In this document: positions 16,544-24,721 of the stretch, piece by piece
Layout: each line of letters opens with the position of its first letter
How positions within the stretch are numbered: position 1 is the stretch's first letter
Source of the DNA: a virus
DNA: 27,814 bases
Virus record (IMG/VR): IMGVR_UViG_3300045912_000114
Coordinates: 1-27,814 of that record
Reading direction: 5' to 3' (one strand)
Made by a program: the position numbers and the translations under genes
The notes under the pieces: model-generated
What the model saw: the letters and a program-made list of their open reading frames with translations, nothing else
What the model was told of the DNA's origin: nothing
Databases searched by the model: none

Positions 16544-17641
16544 ATGGATCAAAATTTAATTCCAAATTACAGAATTGAGGGTGATGACTCTACTGTAATC
16601 TTCGACACATCTTATGTAGCAAATCCAGCTACTCAAAAAGGATTCTTAAAGTTTAAGAAAGTTAAATTCAAACAAATGAAGAATACTAAACAAATGAGAG
16701 TTACTAAGTTTAAACAAATAAAAAATACTAAGTTTAAACAAATGAGGACTACTAAGTTTAAACAAATGAAGAATGCTAAGTTTTCAATGCTTGGAGAATG
16801 GGAACGTATGACATCTGGTGTATGGTTTATGCCAGACACTCAGTATCTACGAGTAGATGATCAAGGTAATTATTATACTGTAGAAATTAGTAAAGAAGCT
16901 TTAAAAAGCGCATTGATAAATTTCCTAAAAAGAGGTTTCGCTAATAGTACCAGTTTAGAACACTCACAACCTATGTCTGATGATAAATTCATAGCTGTTG
17001 AATACTGGATCATTGATTCTCCAGAAACTTTAAGTCCTATTTATAAATTAAGCTTAACTGATTTAGGCTACGATCCCAATGAAATACCAATTGGTACTGT
17101 TATGAAAACAACTTATGTTGCTGATGAGCAATTTTGGAATGATTATGTGTTAACTGGTAAAGTAACTGGTTACTCAATCGAAGGGTTATTCTCATTAACA
17201 TTAGACAATATACAATCTTTTAATGAAGTAGTAGAAGATACTATACCAGAGGAAGTTAAACAGAAAGCTCAAGAGATTGTTGATGGTGAGATTACTGTTG
17301 ATGATACTACCTATATTGTTAGTGAAGGTAATGTGGTAGATATAGTAAAATCTACAGAAGAAGAAGTTCAAGACTTTAATGAAGACTCTACTGATAGTAT
17401 TGAAGATGAGTCAGTAGAGGTAAGAGATTTAGCTAGAGAACTAGACGAGTTAAAAGAACTAGTCTTACAGCTACAAGATGAGAAAGAAGCTCAAAAAAGC
17501 GAATTGGAATCTAAGGAGAAGCAACTAGAAGCAATGCGCAAAGAGCTAAATAATCAACCTATTAAATCGAACTTTACCGCTTCAAGTGTTAAGCAAAATC
17601 TTAAAGAGTTCAAAATTGGCGGTAAAACATTTTACATTTAA
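16544..17641 (+). CDS. XkdF-type prohead protease fused to scaffold-like coiled coil
   Basis: This 365-aa protein contains an XkdF-type phage serine protease domain (peptidase S78-like), about residues 84-225. It has His140 in SLEHSQ, the AVEYWIIDSP strand, an EQFWNDYVLTGKVTG segment and Ser211 in GYSIEG, the family's His and Ser positions. The protease matures the prohead by cutting scaffold and capsid precursors. The C-terminal half is acidic (220-290), then a Leu/Lys/Glu coiled coil (about 293-340), as expected of a scaffold joined to the protease. Unusually, residues 41-80 are a Lys-rich tandem repeat (octapeptide KFKQMKNT and variants) ahead of the protease, giving a strongly basic N-terminus against an acidic C-terminus. 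The capsid gene follows 19 nt later. Confidence 0.85.
   Translation: MDQNLIPNYRIEGDDSTVIFDTSYVANPATQKGFLKFKKVKFKQMKNTKQMRVTKFKQIKNTKFKQMRTTKFKQMKNAKFSMLGEWERMTSGVWFMPDTQYLRVDDQGNYYTVEISKEALKSALINFLKRGFANSTSLEHSQPMSDDKFIAVEYWIIDSPETLSPIYKLSLTDLGYDPNEIPIGTVMKTTYVADEQFWNDYVLTGKVTGYSIEGLFSLTLDNIQSFNEVVEDTIPEEVKQKAQEIVDGEITVDDTTYIVSEGNVVDIVKSTEEEVQDFNEDSTDSIEDESVEVRDLARELDELKELVLQLQDEKEAQKSELESKEKQLEAMRKELNNQPIKSNFTASSVKQNLKEFKIGGKTFYI
16664..16783 (+). repeat. 24-nt tandem repeat encoding KFKQM(K/R)NT
   Basis: Units begin at residues 41, 49 (shortened by two residues), 55, 63 and 71 of the protease-scaffold protein and end in a partial KF at 79-80. The core at DNA level is AAGTTTAAACAAATGAAGAA with few changes. 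Most changes between units are conservative (K/R, M/I, N/T), and the unit length of 24 nt keeps frame, so copy number could vary by slippage without breaking the gene. Confidence 0.88.
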
Positions 17642-17660
17642 CGATTAAATTTTAATTACA

Positions 17661-18638
17661 ATGAGTTTTACAATTAATCCTAATTACTTTGGTGGTGAAT
17701 TTAACCAAGGTTTGTTTTTACCACGTATTAAACAAACTCGTGATTTAGGTTCTGGGTTATGGAGAGTAGTGGATGGTAAAGATTACGCTATTGTTCCTAT
17801 TTTATCACACGAATCATATGTTCAAACTGGTTCTAACTGTTCATTGGTACCTACAACTAGTAACACAATTGCTGAGAAACGTCTCGATCTCGTTCAATTA
17901 GGTATCCGTCATTTGAAATGTAAAGACGAACTCATTCGCTCTAACTATGCTCTTCAAATGGCTCGTGGTGTTTATAACGATGATATTGTAGCACCCGTTC
18001 TTGAAGGTCTTATTTCTTCTATGGCTGATACTCTTAATAACACATGTGCTCGTCTTCGTTGGGTAGGTTCTGTAGCTGGTGGTGATGCTATGGACGGTAT
18101 TATTACTAAACTTCAAGCTGCTGGTGCTTATAATAACCTTACTAACCCCACTGGTTACAGAGCTGTAGCTGCTGGTACTGTGAACGCCAGTACTGTTATC
18201 GGTGAAATACAAAAAGTTATTGATGCTACTCCAGTTGAAGTTCGCTTTTCTACTGGATTCAAACTAGTAATTTCTCCAGCTGTATTTAGTGCTTATCAAG
18301 CTGCTGCTGCTCAACAAAATGCTTTTGCAACTTGGGGTGTAGGTAATGTAAATGATCCTATGACTAGCTTACCAGCTTTTGTTGGTTATTTTGCTGGTAC
18401 TGCTGTTCCTATGTTTGTTATTCCTCAATTGACTGGTACATTAATGTTAGCTGGTAACTTTGAAGATAACGAAAACGGTAATCTTGTATTGGCTACTGAC
18501 CTTTTACTCGATTTTGGTAATGTAATTGTATTTGACAAGCAAACTGTTAATCCTTTGGATACCCAAATCGAGTTTGGTATGGCGATTCGCCAAGCTGTAG
18601 ACTTTATGGATGCTAGCCAAATTGTCCTATACATTTAA
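17661..18638 (+). CDS. Major capsid protein
   Basis: The 325-aa product follows the prohead protease/scaffold gene and has the composition of an HK97-fold major capsid protein: Ala/Gly/Val-rich, no cysteine cluster, a long helix (about 78-130) and a C-terminal domain ending in QIEFGMAIRQAVDFMDASQIVLYI (landmarks: Phe-Gly-Met-Ala-Ile-Arg-Gln-Ala, final 22 residues). The N-terminus GEFNQGLFLPRIKQ could be the arm processed by the protease. Codon use is distinct from most neighbours, with more CGT for Arg, more CTT/CTC for Leu and GCT for Ala, consistent with high expression. The fold is inferred from position, size and composition. Confidence 0.82.
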   Translation: MSFTINPNYFGGEFNQGLFLPRIKQTRDLGSGLWRVVDGKDYAIVPILSHESYVQTGSNCSLVPTTSNTIAEKRLDLVQLGIRHLKCKDELIRSNYALQMARGVYNDDIVAPVLEGLISSMADTLNNTCARLRWVGSVAGGDAMDGIITKLQAAGAYNNLTNPTGYRAVAAGTVNASTVIGEIQKVIDATPVEVRFSTGFKLVISPAVFSAYQAAAAQQNAFATWGVGNVNDPMTSLPAFVGYFAGTAVPMFVIPQLTGTLMLAGNFEDNENGNLVLATDLLLDFGNVIVFDKQTVNPLDTQIEFGMAIRQAVDFMDASQIVLYI

Positions 18639-18666
18639 TATTCTCTAACTCTTAAAACTTTAAAAT

Positions 18667-19233
18667 ATGAGTTTATATTGCCCAGCATTGAATGATAACA
18701 TTAATGCTAACTGTTTGGGTTTGATGAGAGCTGGTATCAAAACACTTTATGCTGCTAACTTTGGTCAAGTATCAGCTATTTTGGATAACACTTTGACAAA
18801 AGAAGTGGATACTATCATAATGGCTACCAACCCTCTCACGTCTCAACCTTACTACTGGTATCGTATTGCATTTAAAAAAGATACAGCTGGTCTAGTTAAC
18901 GAACTAGCTGTTGAAGGTACTCGATATATCAATCAAACTTTTAACTTCTCTGTTGAAGGTATTACTCGTCAAAGTTTGGAACAACTAGAATTACTAGCTT
19001 CTGGTGATGTAGTATTTATCGCAGTAGACTATGAAGGTGTAGCTCACGTTATTGGTCGTCAAGGTGGTCTAAAAATGTCAACTATGAATTATGGTACTGG
19101 TACCGCCCTCGGTGATATGTACGGTGGTGAAATTGTATTTACTGGTGCTGAATCTGAATTGACAAACGTAATTGCTCCTGGTACAACCATTCAAGTATGG
19201 AATGGTACTAGTACTGACACTGTTACGTTCTAA
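18667..19233 (+). CDS. Putative major tail (tube) protein, 188 aa
   Basis: This gene follows the major capsid gene by 28 nt and shares its codon preference, so it is expected to be abundant. The protein starts with SLYCPALNDNINANCLGLMRAGIKTLYAANFGQV (landmarks: Cys5, Cys17 and Gly-Ile-Lys at residues about 23-25), then has alternating beta strands and a Gly/Thr-rich C-terminus, as in tail tube subunits. The fibre at 19359 opens with a comparable Cys-x-n-Cys...SGI start, hinting that both carry a related domain that stacks in the tail. It is the last gene of the capsid operon; its 3'UTR holds a complementary-leader motif and a strong terminator. Confidence 0.65.
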   Translation: MSLYCPALNDNINANCLGLMRAGIKTLYAANFGQVSAILDNTLTKEVDTIIMATNPLTSQPYYWYRIAFKKDTAGLVNELAVEGTRYINQTFNFSVEGITRQSLEQLELLASGDVVFIAVDYEGVAHVIGRQGGLKMSTMNYGTGTALGDMYGGEIVFTGAESELTNVIAPGTTIQVWNGTSTDTVTF

Positions 19234-19240
19234 TTATTTT

Positions 19241-19295
19241 AGTGTTTATTGGTTACTTAAGCTCTGGTGTCGTGATGACACTGGAGCTTTTTGTT
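19241..19295 (+). ncRNA. Candidate 3'UTR-derived regulatory RNA (antisense to gene leaders)
   Basis: Between the tail-tube stop and the terminator stem lies GTTTATTGGTTACTT (within 19241-19260). The strand read as RNA is perfectly complementary to 17 nt of the leader at 10065-10081, 15 nt at 12782-12796 and 15 nt at 25709-25723, each just upstream of a start codon. A pairing segment followed directly by a terminator hairpin is the architecture of 3'UTR-derived small RNAs. No promoter of its own is visible, so it would have to be processed from the capsid operon message. The function is inferred. Confidence 0.4.
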
Positions 19296-19297
19296 TT
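19261..19297 (+). terminator. Rho-independent terminator after the capsid/tail-tube operon
   Basis: GCTCTGGTGTC (19261-19271) pairs with GACACTGGAGC (19277-19287), an 11-bp stem with two G-U pairs around a GTGAT loop, followed by TTTTTGTTTT. This is the best-formed terminator in the window. Confidence 0.88.
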
Positions 19298-19358
19298 AAT
19301 CTACGCAAAGATGTGACAGCGGTAACCAGCTAATTGAATAACCTTAAAATTAATAAGA

Positions 19359-22300
19359 ATGTCTTGTAAATTAAACAACATTCCCAGTAATTGTGAACTA
19401 ATAGTTTCTGGGATACAGAGACTCTGGTTAATACCTTACGGAGATGTTACCAACTTAAGATATAATCCGAATAACCTAAGTTTCATAACCGACTACCAAC
19501 TTTTATCAATCCCAATTGAGTGGAACACTGGTAGAGATACTCGTTTTACATCTAACTTAAACTATAATGATAAAATACAAACTTTTACACATAGTCTTGA
19601 AGTACAATTAATAAAACTAGAGCCTTTTAAACGTGAAGAAATAGAGAAAATCCGTCGTCAAGATTGGTCAGCTATCTTTAGTGATATGACTAAACAATGT
19701 AGATTCTTAGGAGAATCTAGTCCATTGAGACTCAAGTCTATTGACGAAGTTACTGGTTCTCGTAATGAAGGTTCATATGAATACAGATTAAGATTCGAGA
19801 CAATAGCCCAACATCAAGCTAAATTTATAAATTGCTTTGACGCTGAATGTTTTAGTTCTTTTATTGGTGAAGAATCAAGACGCTCAGTATTTCTGATAAA
19901 TAACGCTTCAACGTTAGTTAGCACTGGTTCATTACAAATTGTCGCTGATACAGATCTCTTAACTAGCTCTGGTACAATAACACCAACTGGTTGGAATAAC
20001 CCATTAGTGGTTAACACAGATGTTCAAACATTGAACTCACTATTAGGCGGTAGAGGTGTTGTTGAAGCTCTTCAATACAATTCTGTAAGCGATTTAGCTC
20101 TGATATCTTTAGCATCTTTTGATACAACATTCGACTACTTTAAAGGATTTACAGCAAACCCTATTAGATCTATTAGAACTAGATTTTTAGAATTAAGCAT
20201 ATTAACTGGTACAATAGCTAATGGTTCTACAATAACTGTAACAGATTCATTTAATAATGTATTATACAGCGGTTTAATCAGTGATCCTATAAGTGGTCTT
20301 GGTCTTTCTGGAACAGTTGGTAATGCTACAATTGAAGTTTCAACTTTATATTCTACTAGTGTTACGTTTACAGCTACAATAACTGGAACATCGTGTGAAA
20401 CAAGACAGTATACATACAACTATGAGCCATTAACAACGTGTGATACTACTTTTGACTATCAAGTACTTGAAGGTACTCAATACAGTGTTACGTTTTCTAA
20501 GTATGATTTTGCTCCCTCATTTAGACGAATGAGCTTACATTATGGAGGATTCTCTAGTATTATATTAGGAAATGCTTCTGAATATACAAGTGATTTAGCA
20601 ACATTCCAAACAGCTGTAGTGAATGCTATAACTAATTGGGGATCTGATATATCAATAAATACTATTCAAGTCATTGATGGTGGTTCTGTTGTAACAATCT
20701 TGTTTCAAAGTTCAAACCCAAATTCTTACTTTCACGTAATACTTTATGGGAACGATTTTGGTTCTTATACAAATGATGTAAGATATGTAGCTGGTACCAA
20801 ATCTGTATTATTGAACTTAATAACAACTACAGCGCAATCTGATATATCAATTAGACAAAGTAGTTCATTAATTGAGGGTTTAAATGGACAACCTCCTACA
20901 ACTGTTAATGGATTTTTATTAGAGACTGTTAATGGTGTTCAAAATACTACAAATAATGTAAATATTGTATTAAATCCGTTCCCAGAAACAGCTCAATTTG
21001 AAATTGATGTAACTAGTTCTAGTTGTCCAACATATAGCCATCTTCAAGATATTGTTACGTGTGTTACAGAAACAACATCCAGAAACGGAGGTGTTTATTA
21101 TATTTTAGAGTACCCAGTAGTAAGTAGTGCTGAAATCGGATTTAGTTTCTGGGAAATATATAATGGTGCTACACCATTAGGTAGTTTTTTTATGTCCCAA
21201 GTTAATCCTAATAATTATGCTCAGTTAGCATTTAATCTAAATGACTTTGGTTTTGAATTATTAAATGCTCAATTCAGCTGGGCACAGTCATTGTGGATTA
21301 TTGAATTAAGACATAATGTAGAATACTCAGCACTACGTATTAATATTGATGGAGCTCCAGCGTTTACTATAAGTAGATCGTTTAGCATTGCTGATTGTAA
21401 CTTTGACGATGTTTTACATCCTAGTATTACAGTTGATTATAACTTACCTACGATTGATCCAGCACTACCAACTCTTAACGTTGTAAATCAACGAGCTGAC
21501 TCTCCAGTATACTACTTTATGAGAGATCAATATCAAATAGCTTATTTAGATTATGATACTGGTACTGGTGACTTAGATATAACTATTAACAATAGTAGTG
21601 GTATTACTGGTGACTTTTACTTTGACTTATATAATACTTTCCCAACACCAACAGTAACTCCAATGATAACTTATCAGGTAAATGCTGGTAATACTAATGC
21701 TACTTTCAATTATCTTACTGATCTGGCATTAGTGGGCTATGTACCTACTGATACTGCTTATGTAGTCGTTCGTAATGATAACGGATTTTATCATAATAAG
21801 CTTTATGTAATTGCTACAAATACTGCAGTATCAATTGATGAGGTTATATTATACAGATCAATATGGGGACGTGGGCAACAATTCTGGGCATTAACTAGTG
21901 ACTGGTCCGCTTATTATTACACTTGGTCTATAAACTCTTTACTATGTCCGTTATTTAGTCCTTTAAGATTAAATTCAGATTTACTTTTATGGGTTAGACC
22001 AGAGGGTCAGACTATTAGCTGGCGAACGACAACAACTAGAACTCTTACTAATGGTTCTCTAACTTATACTGGTTCTTCTTCACTAGAAGTTAACGCCCTT
22101 GTATCATTTGACGCTGGTGTTACGTATTACATAGTAACTAATGTTAGTGGTTCAACAATTACTTTAAACAGACCTATTAGTGAGCCTTCTGGACCGCATA
22201 TGGAGTTTGTTGCTGTTGTTGATAACTTAACTGATTCGTCTACGTATAATAGAACTGGTTTAGGACACGGTAATACTAGATATTATTTAACTAATGTTAA

Positions 22301-22895
22301 CGGAGGATTTTCCGGAATATATATAAACAGTAGCTCTTATTATTCATTAAATCCTATTACTGTATCGAACCCTAACTCACTAGATATGTTTACAGTTGTT
22401 AGATCAGCTAGTGGGTCAGCTAGTATACTGTTTGCACATAGATCTAGTACAAATGCTCTAGTCCAATTCAATGTTAATCCTACAACTTGGTGTGCTGTCG
22501 GGCAATTTAGAGACTCTAACGGTATTAATTTACAAACAGCAACTTCTACTGTAAATGCTCAACCGTTCCCTATTTTTAATTTATACAGTTATTCTTTTGT
22601 TCAAGGTGTTAGTCCTTCTCCCGATAATATTCAAGTGTGGAATAACGGTGATTATAACAACAGAGCTAGTGCTAGTACTAATATGACTGGTACATTTACA
22701 AGCTCACAACAACTTATTGGAGCTTTTAATATCGGATCTGTACAGCCTGGGTTTGCTGGAATAATACAAGAAATTATTATAACTAATGGTTTATCGTTAG
22801 CTGATAAACAGAAAGTTGAAGGATGGATTGCTTGGAAATACGGAATGCAATCTTTCTTACCTAATTATCATCCTTATAAGAATGTAAGACCTTAA
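19359..22895 (+). CDS. Large tail fibre / receptor-binding protein with concanavalin-like C-terminus
   Basis: The 1178-aa protein has an N-terminal domain of about 170 residues (with a SGIQRLWLIPYGDV segment and a KQCRFLGESSPLRLKS segment) that probably attaches it to the tail. A central series of beta-sandwich, Ig-like modules rich in Thr, Ser and Asn follows, and then from about residue 868 a laminin-G/concanavalin-like domain. The last part carries the ending of that domain type: GFAGIIQEIIITNGLSLADKQKVEGWIAWKYG (landmarks: Glu-Ile-Ile-Ile, Val-Glu-Gly-Trp-Ile-Ala-Trp-Lys-Tyr-Gly), then LP...HPYK near residue 1175. Such domains bind sugars, so this is the likely host-recognition protein. 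The leader between 19296 and 19358 contains no recognisable promoter. No catalytic motif of a depolymerase is evident. Confidence 0.82.
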   Translation: MSCKLNNIPSNCELIVSGIQRLWLIPYGDVTNLRYNPNNLSFITDYQLLSIPIEWNTGRDTRFTSNLNYNDKIQTFTHSLEVQLIKLEPFKREEIEKIRRQDWSAIFSDMTKQCRFLGESSPLRLKSIDEVTGSRNEGSYEYRLRFETIAQHQAKFINCFDAECFSSFIGEESRRSVFLINNASTLVSTGSLQIVADTDLLTSSGTITPTGWNNPLVVNTDVQTLNSLLGGRGVVEALQYNSVSDLALISLASFDTTFDYFKGFTANPIRSIRTRFLELSILTGTIANGSTITVTDSFNNVLYSGLISDPISGLGLSGTVGNATIEVSTLYSTSVTFTATITGTSCETRQYTYNYEPLTTCDTTFDYQVLEGTQYSVTFSKYDFAPSFRRMSLHYGGFSSIILGNASEYTSDLATFQTAVVNAITNWGSDISINTIQVIDGGSVVTILFQSSNPNSYFHVILYGNDFGSYTNDVRYVAGTKSVLLNLITTTAQSDISIRQSSSLIEGLNGQPPTTVNGFLLETVNGVQNTTNNVNIVLNPFPETAQFEIDVTSSSCPTYSHLQDIVTCVTETTSRNGGVYYILEYPVVSSAEIGFSFWEIYNGATPLGSFFMSQVNPNNYAQLAFNLNDFGFELLNAQFSWAQSLWIIELRHNVEYSALRINIDGAPAFTISRSFSIADCNFDDVLHPSITVDYNLPTIDPALPTLNVVNQRADSPVYYFMRDQYQIAYLDYDTGTGDLDITINNSSGITGDFYFDLYNTFPTPTVTPMITYQVNAGNTNATFNYLTDLALVGYVPTDTAYVVVRNDNGFYHNKLYVIATNTAVSIDEVILYRSIWGRGQQFWALTSDWSAYYYTWSINSLLCPLFSPLRLNSDLLLWVRPEGQTISWRTTTTRTLTNGSLTYTGSSSLEVNALVSFDAGVTYYIVTNVSGSTITLNRPISEPSGPHMEFVAVVDNLTDSSTYNRTGLGHGNTRYYLTNVNGGFSGIYINSSSYYSLNPITVSNPNSLDMFTVVRSASGSASILFAHRSSTNALVQFNVNPTTWCAVGQFRDSNGINLQTATSTVNAQPFPIFNLYSYSFVQGVSPSPDNIQVWNNGDYNNRASASTNMTGTFTSSQQLIGAFNIGSVQPGFAGIIQEIIITNGLSLADKQKVEGWIAWKYGMQSFLPNYHPYKNVRP

Positions 22896-22896
22896 C

Positions 22897-22927
22897 TCCC
22901 ATTGAACACTTATGATAGTCAGTGGGA
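22897..22927 (+). terminator. Possible weak terminator or hairpin after the fibre gene
   Basis: TCCCATTG (22897-22904) pairs with CAGTGGGA (22920-22927), eight base pairs with one G-U, around a 15-nt loop. No immediate T tract follows, so termination is uncertain; an mRNA-processing or stability hairpin is equally likely. Confidence 0.4.
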
Positions 22928-22969
22928 TATAGAACCTTATTTTAATAATTAATCTTTAAATTAAACAAA

Positions 22970-23338
22970 ATGATTACTTCACAAATTACTGGTCGTCCGA
23001 TCTTTGGATCTGACCCATCTGGTTACACACCTTTAACACCAAATCCAGTTAAATATGTAATTACTCAGTCAAAACGAGTTGAGTTTGATTATACTGACCT
23101 CACTTTTGGTGTTAACATCCCAGCTACAAAAGATAATTTTCTAACAATGGTAAAGACTAAGTTAGATAATGATTACAGTGCTTTGGTCTTTACTGACCCA
23201 GCAGCTAACTATGATATTCGGTATGAAGTTGTAGATGTTAGACTTGATTTTGAAGTGGCTGGTACTGATCGCTCGATTTGGTCAGAACGTACTTGGAAAT
23301 GGTATGTTGATGTCGTTATTAAAGTAAATGTAAACTAA
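22970..23338 (+). CDS. Hypothetical structural protein, 122 aa
   Basis: I do not recognise this family. The protein has no membrane segment or cysteine; it has a Pro/Gly-rich N-terminus and then alternating beta strands with many aromatic and charged residues (such as TWKWYVDVVIKVNVN at the end). It lies between the fibre and the portal and has its own leader (TAAACAAAATG) and a terminator after its stop, so it appears to be a separate, possibly abundant, transcript. Codon use (CGT for Arg) is closer to that of the capsid gene than to the fibre. A minor capsid, decoration or tail-completion role is plausible from this context but is not shown by sequence. Confidence 0.72.
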   Translation: MITSQITGRPIFGSDPSGYTPLTPNPVKYVITQSKRVEFDYTDLTFGVNIPATKDNFLTMVKTKLDNDYSALVFTDPAANYDIRYEVVDVRLDFEVAGTDRSIWSERTWKWYVDVVIKVNVN

Positions 23339-23360
23339 TACGTATTGTTTACGCAAAGTT

Positions 23361-23396
23361 GGGTGAGGAGCTTGTGCTTCTTACCCTTTCTTTGTT
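23361..23396 (+). terminator. Rho-independent terminator before the portal gene
   Basis: GGGTGAGGAGC (23361-23371) pairs with GCTTCTTACCC (23376-23386), an 11-bp stem with two G-U pairs and a TTGT loop, followed by TTTCTTTG. It separates the 122-aa gene from the portal gene. Confidence 0.82.
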
Positions 23397-23420
23397 TAAA
23401 GACGATACCAATTAGATTTG
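23391..23420 (+). promoter_or_regulatory. Candidate promoter for the portal gene
   Basis: TTTG at 23391-23394 (-33 region), an 18-nt spacer and TAGATTTG at 23413-23420 fit the Bacteroidetes promoter pattern. It overlaps the end of the upstream terminator and lies 22 nt before the portal ATG. Unlike P1-P3 it has no upstream ATTGAGTATCG-type box, so it would be regulated differently. Confidence 0.5.
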
Positions 23421-23442
23421 ATTAAATTTAAAAGAACTAGAA

Positions 23443-24720
23443 ATGAATAAACAAAACAGAATTAAACAGTGTCCTAAACTAGGTACTTCGCTTGAATTTT
23501 CATCTGAAGCTGGTTTAGGATTACCTATTGTTAGGAGTTCTGGATTTTCCCGTAAAGGTAACAGATATATACCTTATAGTGCTAATTCACAACGTATTAC
23601 ATCTAACAATAACCTCCCACAGCTACTTATTAAAATAGCTTTAGAATCACCCACACACGGTGCTGCTATACAACGTAAAGCTATGATGATTGAAGGATTA
23701 GGTATTGATTTGAATAGACTATCACCGTCTCTTGTAAAGAAACTTGAGAACTCTTTAAATGAAAGAGGTGAAACCTTAAACGACATACACGAGAAAATCA
23801 GTCAAGATTACGCTTATTTTAACGGTTATGCTATTAAAGTTTATTGGGGTAATGATGGTTACATTGCTAGAATAGAACACGTACCATTTGAACAAGTAAG
23901 AAGAGGCGAGCCTATAGGTGATTTACAATACTATATTATCTCAAACAATTGGGATGATACACTTAGTCCGAAGTATGAAAAAACATATCAATTACCAGAG
24001 TTTAATCCTAAATATTTCGGCAAAGATTCAGTACCAGTCGATGAGTTAGGAATACCTACACCTACTCAAGAACAAATAGAACAAGGTTGTCAGTTAATAT
24101 ATGTTTACGATTATAAACCTAGTGCTTCATCTGGTCAACTATTTTATCCGTTACCCGATTACTGGTCTGGTATTGATGCTGCTTTGACAGAAATACAAAT
24201 ACTTATTGCTAATAAATCATTAATTGATAACGGCTTCAATGGAAAATATCTAGTAACGTTACCATATGTCCCAACATCTGAGAATGAAAAAGATGAACTA
24301 GATAAGTTATTGTTAATGAATTATGGCGGAGCTGCTAATCAAGGGAGAATTATGACTCTTTATGTTAATGATCAAAACTCAATGCCTAAAATTGATAAAA
24401 TCGAGCCTATAAATGCTGACACTTATTTGAATGTTGATAAATCAGTAAAACAAGCAATTGTTACAGCACACCAAATTCCGGCGATTTTACTGGAGTACAA
24501 TGAAGGTGGTGGGTTTAACAACAGAGCTGAAGAAATGACTGTGGCATTTGAGCAATATCAAAACAGTAAGATCAAACAGTTTCAAGCTAAATTAGCTAGA
24601 ACTTACAAGACTATTATGTATTATATGGGATGGGATAATGAAGATGTACAAATCATCCCTTTTAGTCTTGATAGTCAACAGAAAGAGCAATTAAATGGTG
24701 AAACCTCTTTAAATGTATAA
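23443..24720 (+). CDS. Portal protein
   Basis: This 425-aa protein shows the typical phage portal pattern: an N-terminal LLIKIALESPTHGAAIQRKAMMIEGLGI-type segment (landmarks: His-Gly-Ala-Ala-Ile-Gln-Arg-Lys at about residues 71-78), a wing region with FEQVRRGEPIG and YYIISNNW, then PLPDYWSGIDAALTEIQI, a stretch starting FNGKYLVTLP, and the C-terminal VDKSVKQAIVTAHQIPAILLEYNEGGGFNNRAEEM (landmarks: Ala-His-Gln-Ile-Pro and Gly-Gly-Gly-Phe-Asn-Asn). The portal is the dodecameric DNA channel at one capsid vertex and the docking site of the terminase. Unusually it lies about 5 kb downstream of the capsid gene and 8 kb after terL rather than between them. Its stop is next to the start of the connector gene. 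Confidence 0.85.
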   Translation: MNKQNRIKQCPKLGTSLEFSSEAGLGLPIVRSSGFSRKGNRYIPYSANSQRITSNNNLPQLLIKIALESPTHGAAIQRKAMMIEGLGIDLNRLSPSLVKKLENSLNERGETLNDIHEKISQDYAYFNGYAIKVYWGNDGYIARIEHVPFEQVRRGEPIGDLQYYIISNNWDDTLSPKYEKTYQLPEFNPKYFGKDSVPVDELGIPTPTQEQIEQGCQLIYVYDYKPSASSGQLFYPLPDYWSGIDAALTEIQILIANKSLIDNGFNGKYLVTLPYVPTSENEKDELDKLLLMNYGGAANQGRIMTLYVNDQNSMPKIDKIEPINADTYLNVDKSVKQAIVTAHQIPAILLEYNEGGGFNNRAEEMTVAFEQYQNSKIKQFQAKLARTYKTIMYYMGWDNEDVQIIPFSLDSQQKEQLNGETSLNV

Positions 24721-24721
24721 T

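Noticed and set aside
19301-23358. TACGCAAAG occurring near two terminators (about 19302 and 23350)
   Set aside because: Only 9 bases are shared, the two lie on opposite sides of their terminators and no -33/-7 pattern fits on either strand.
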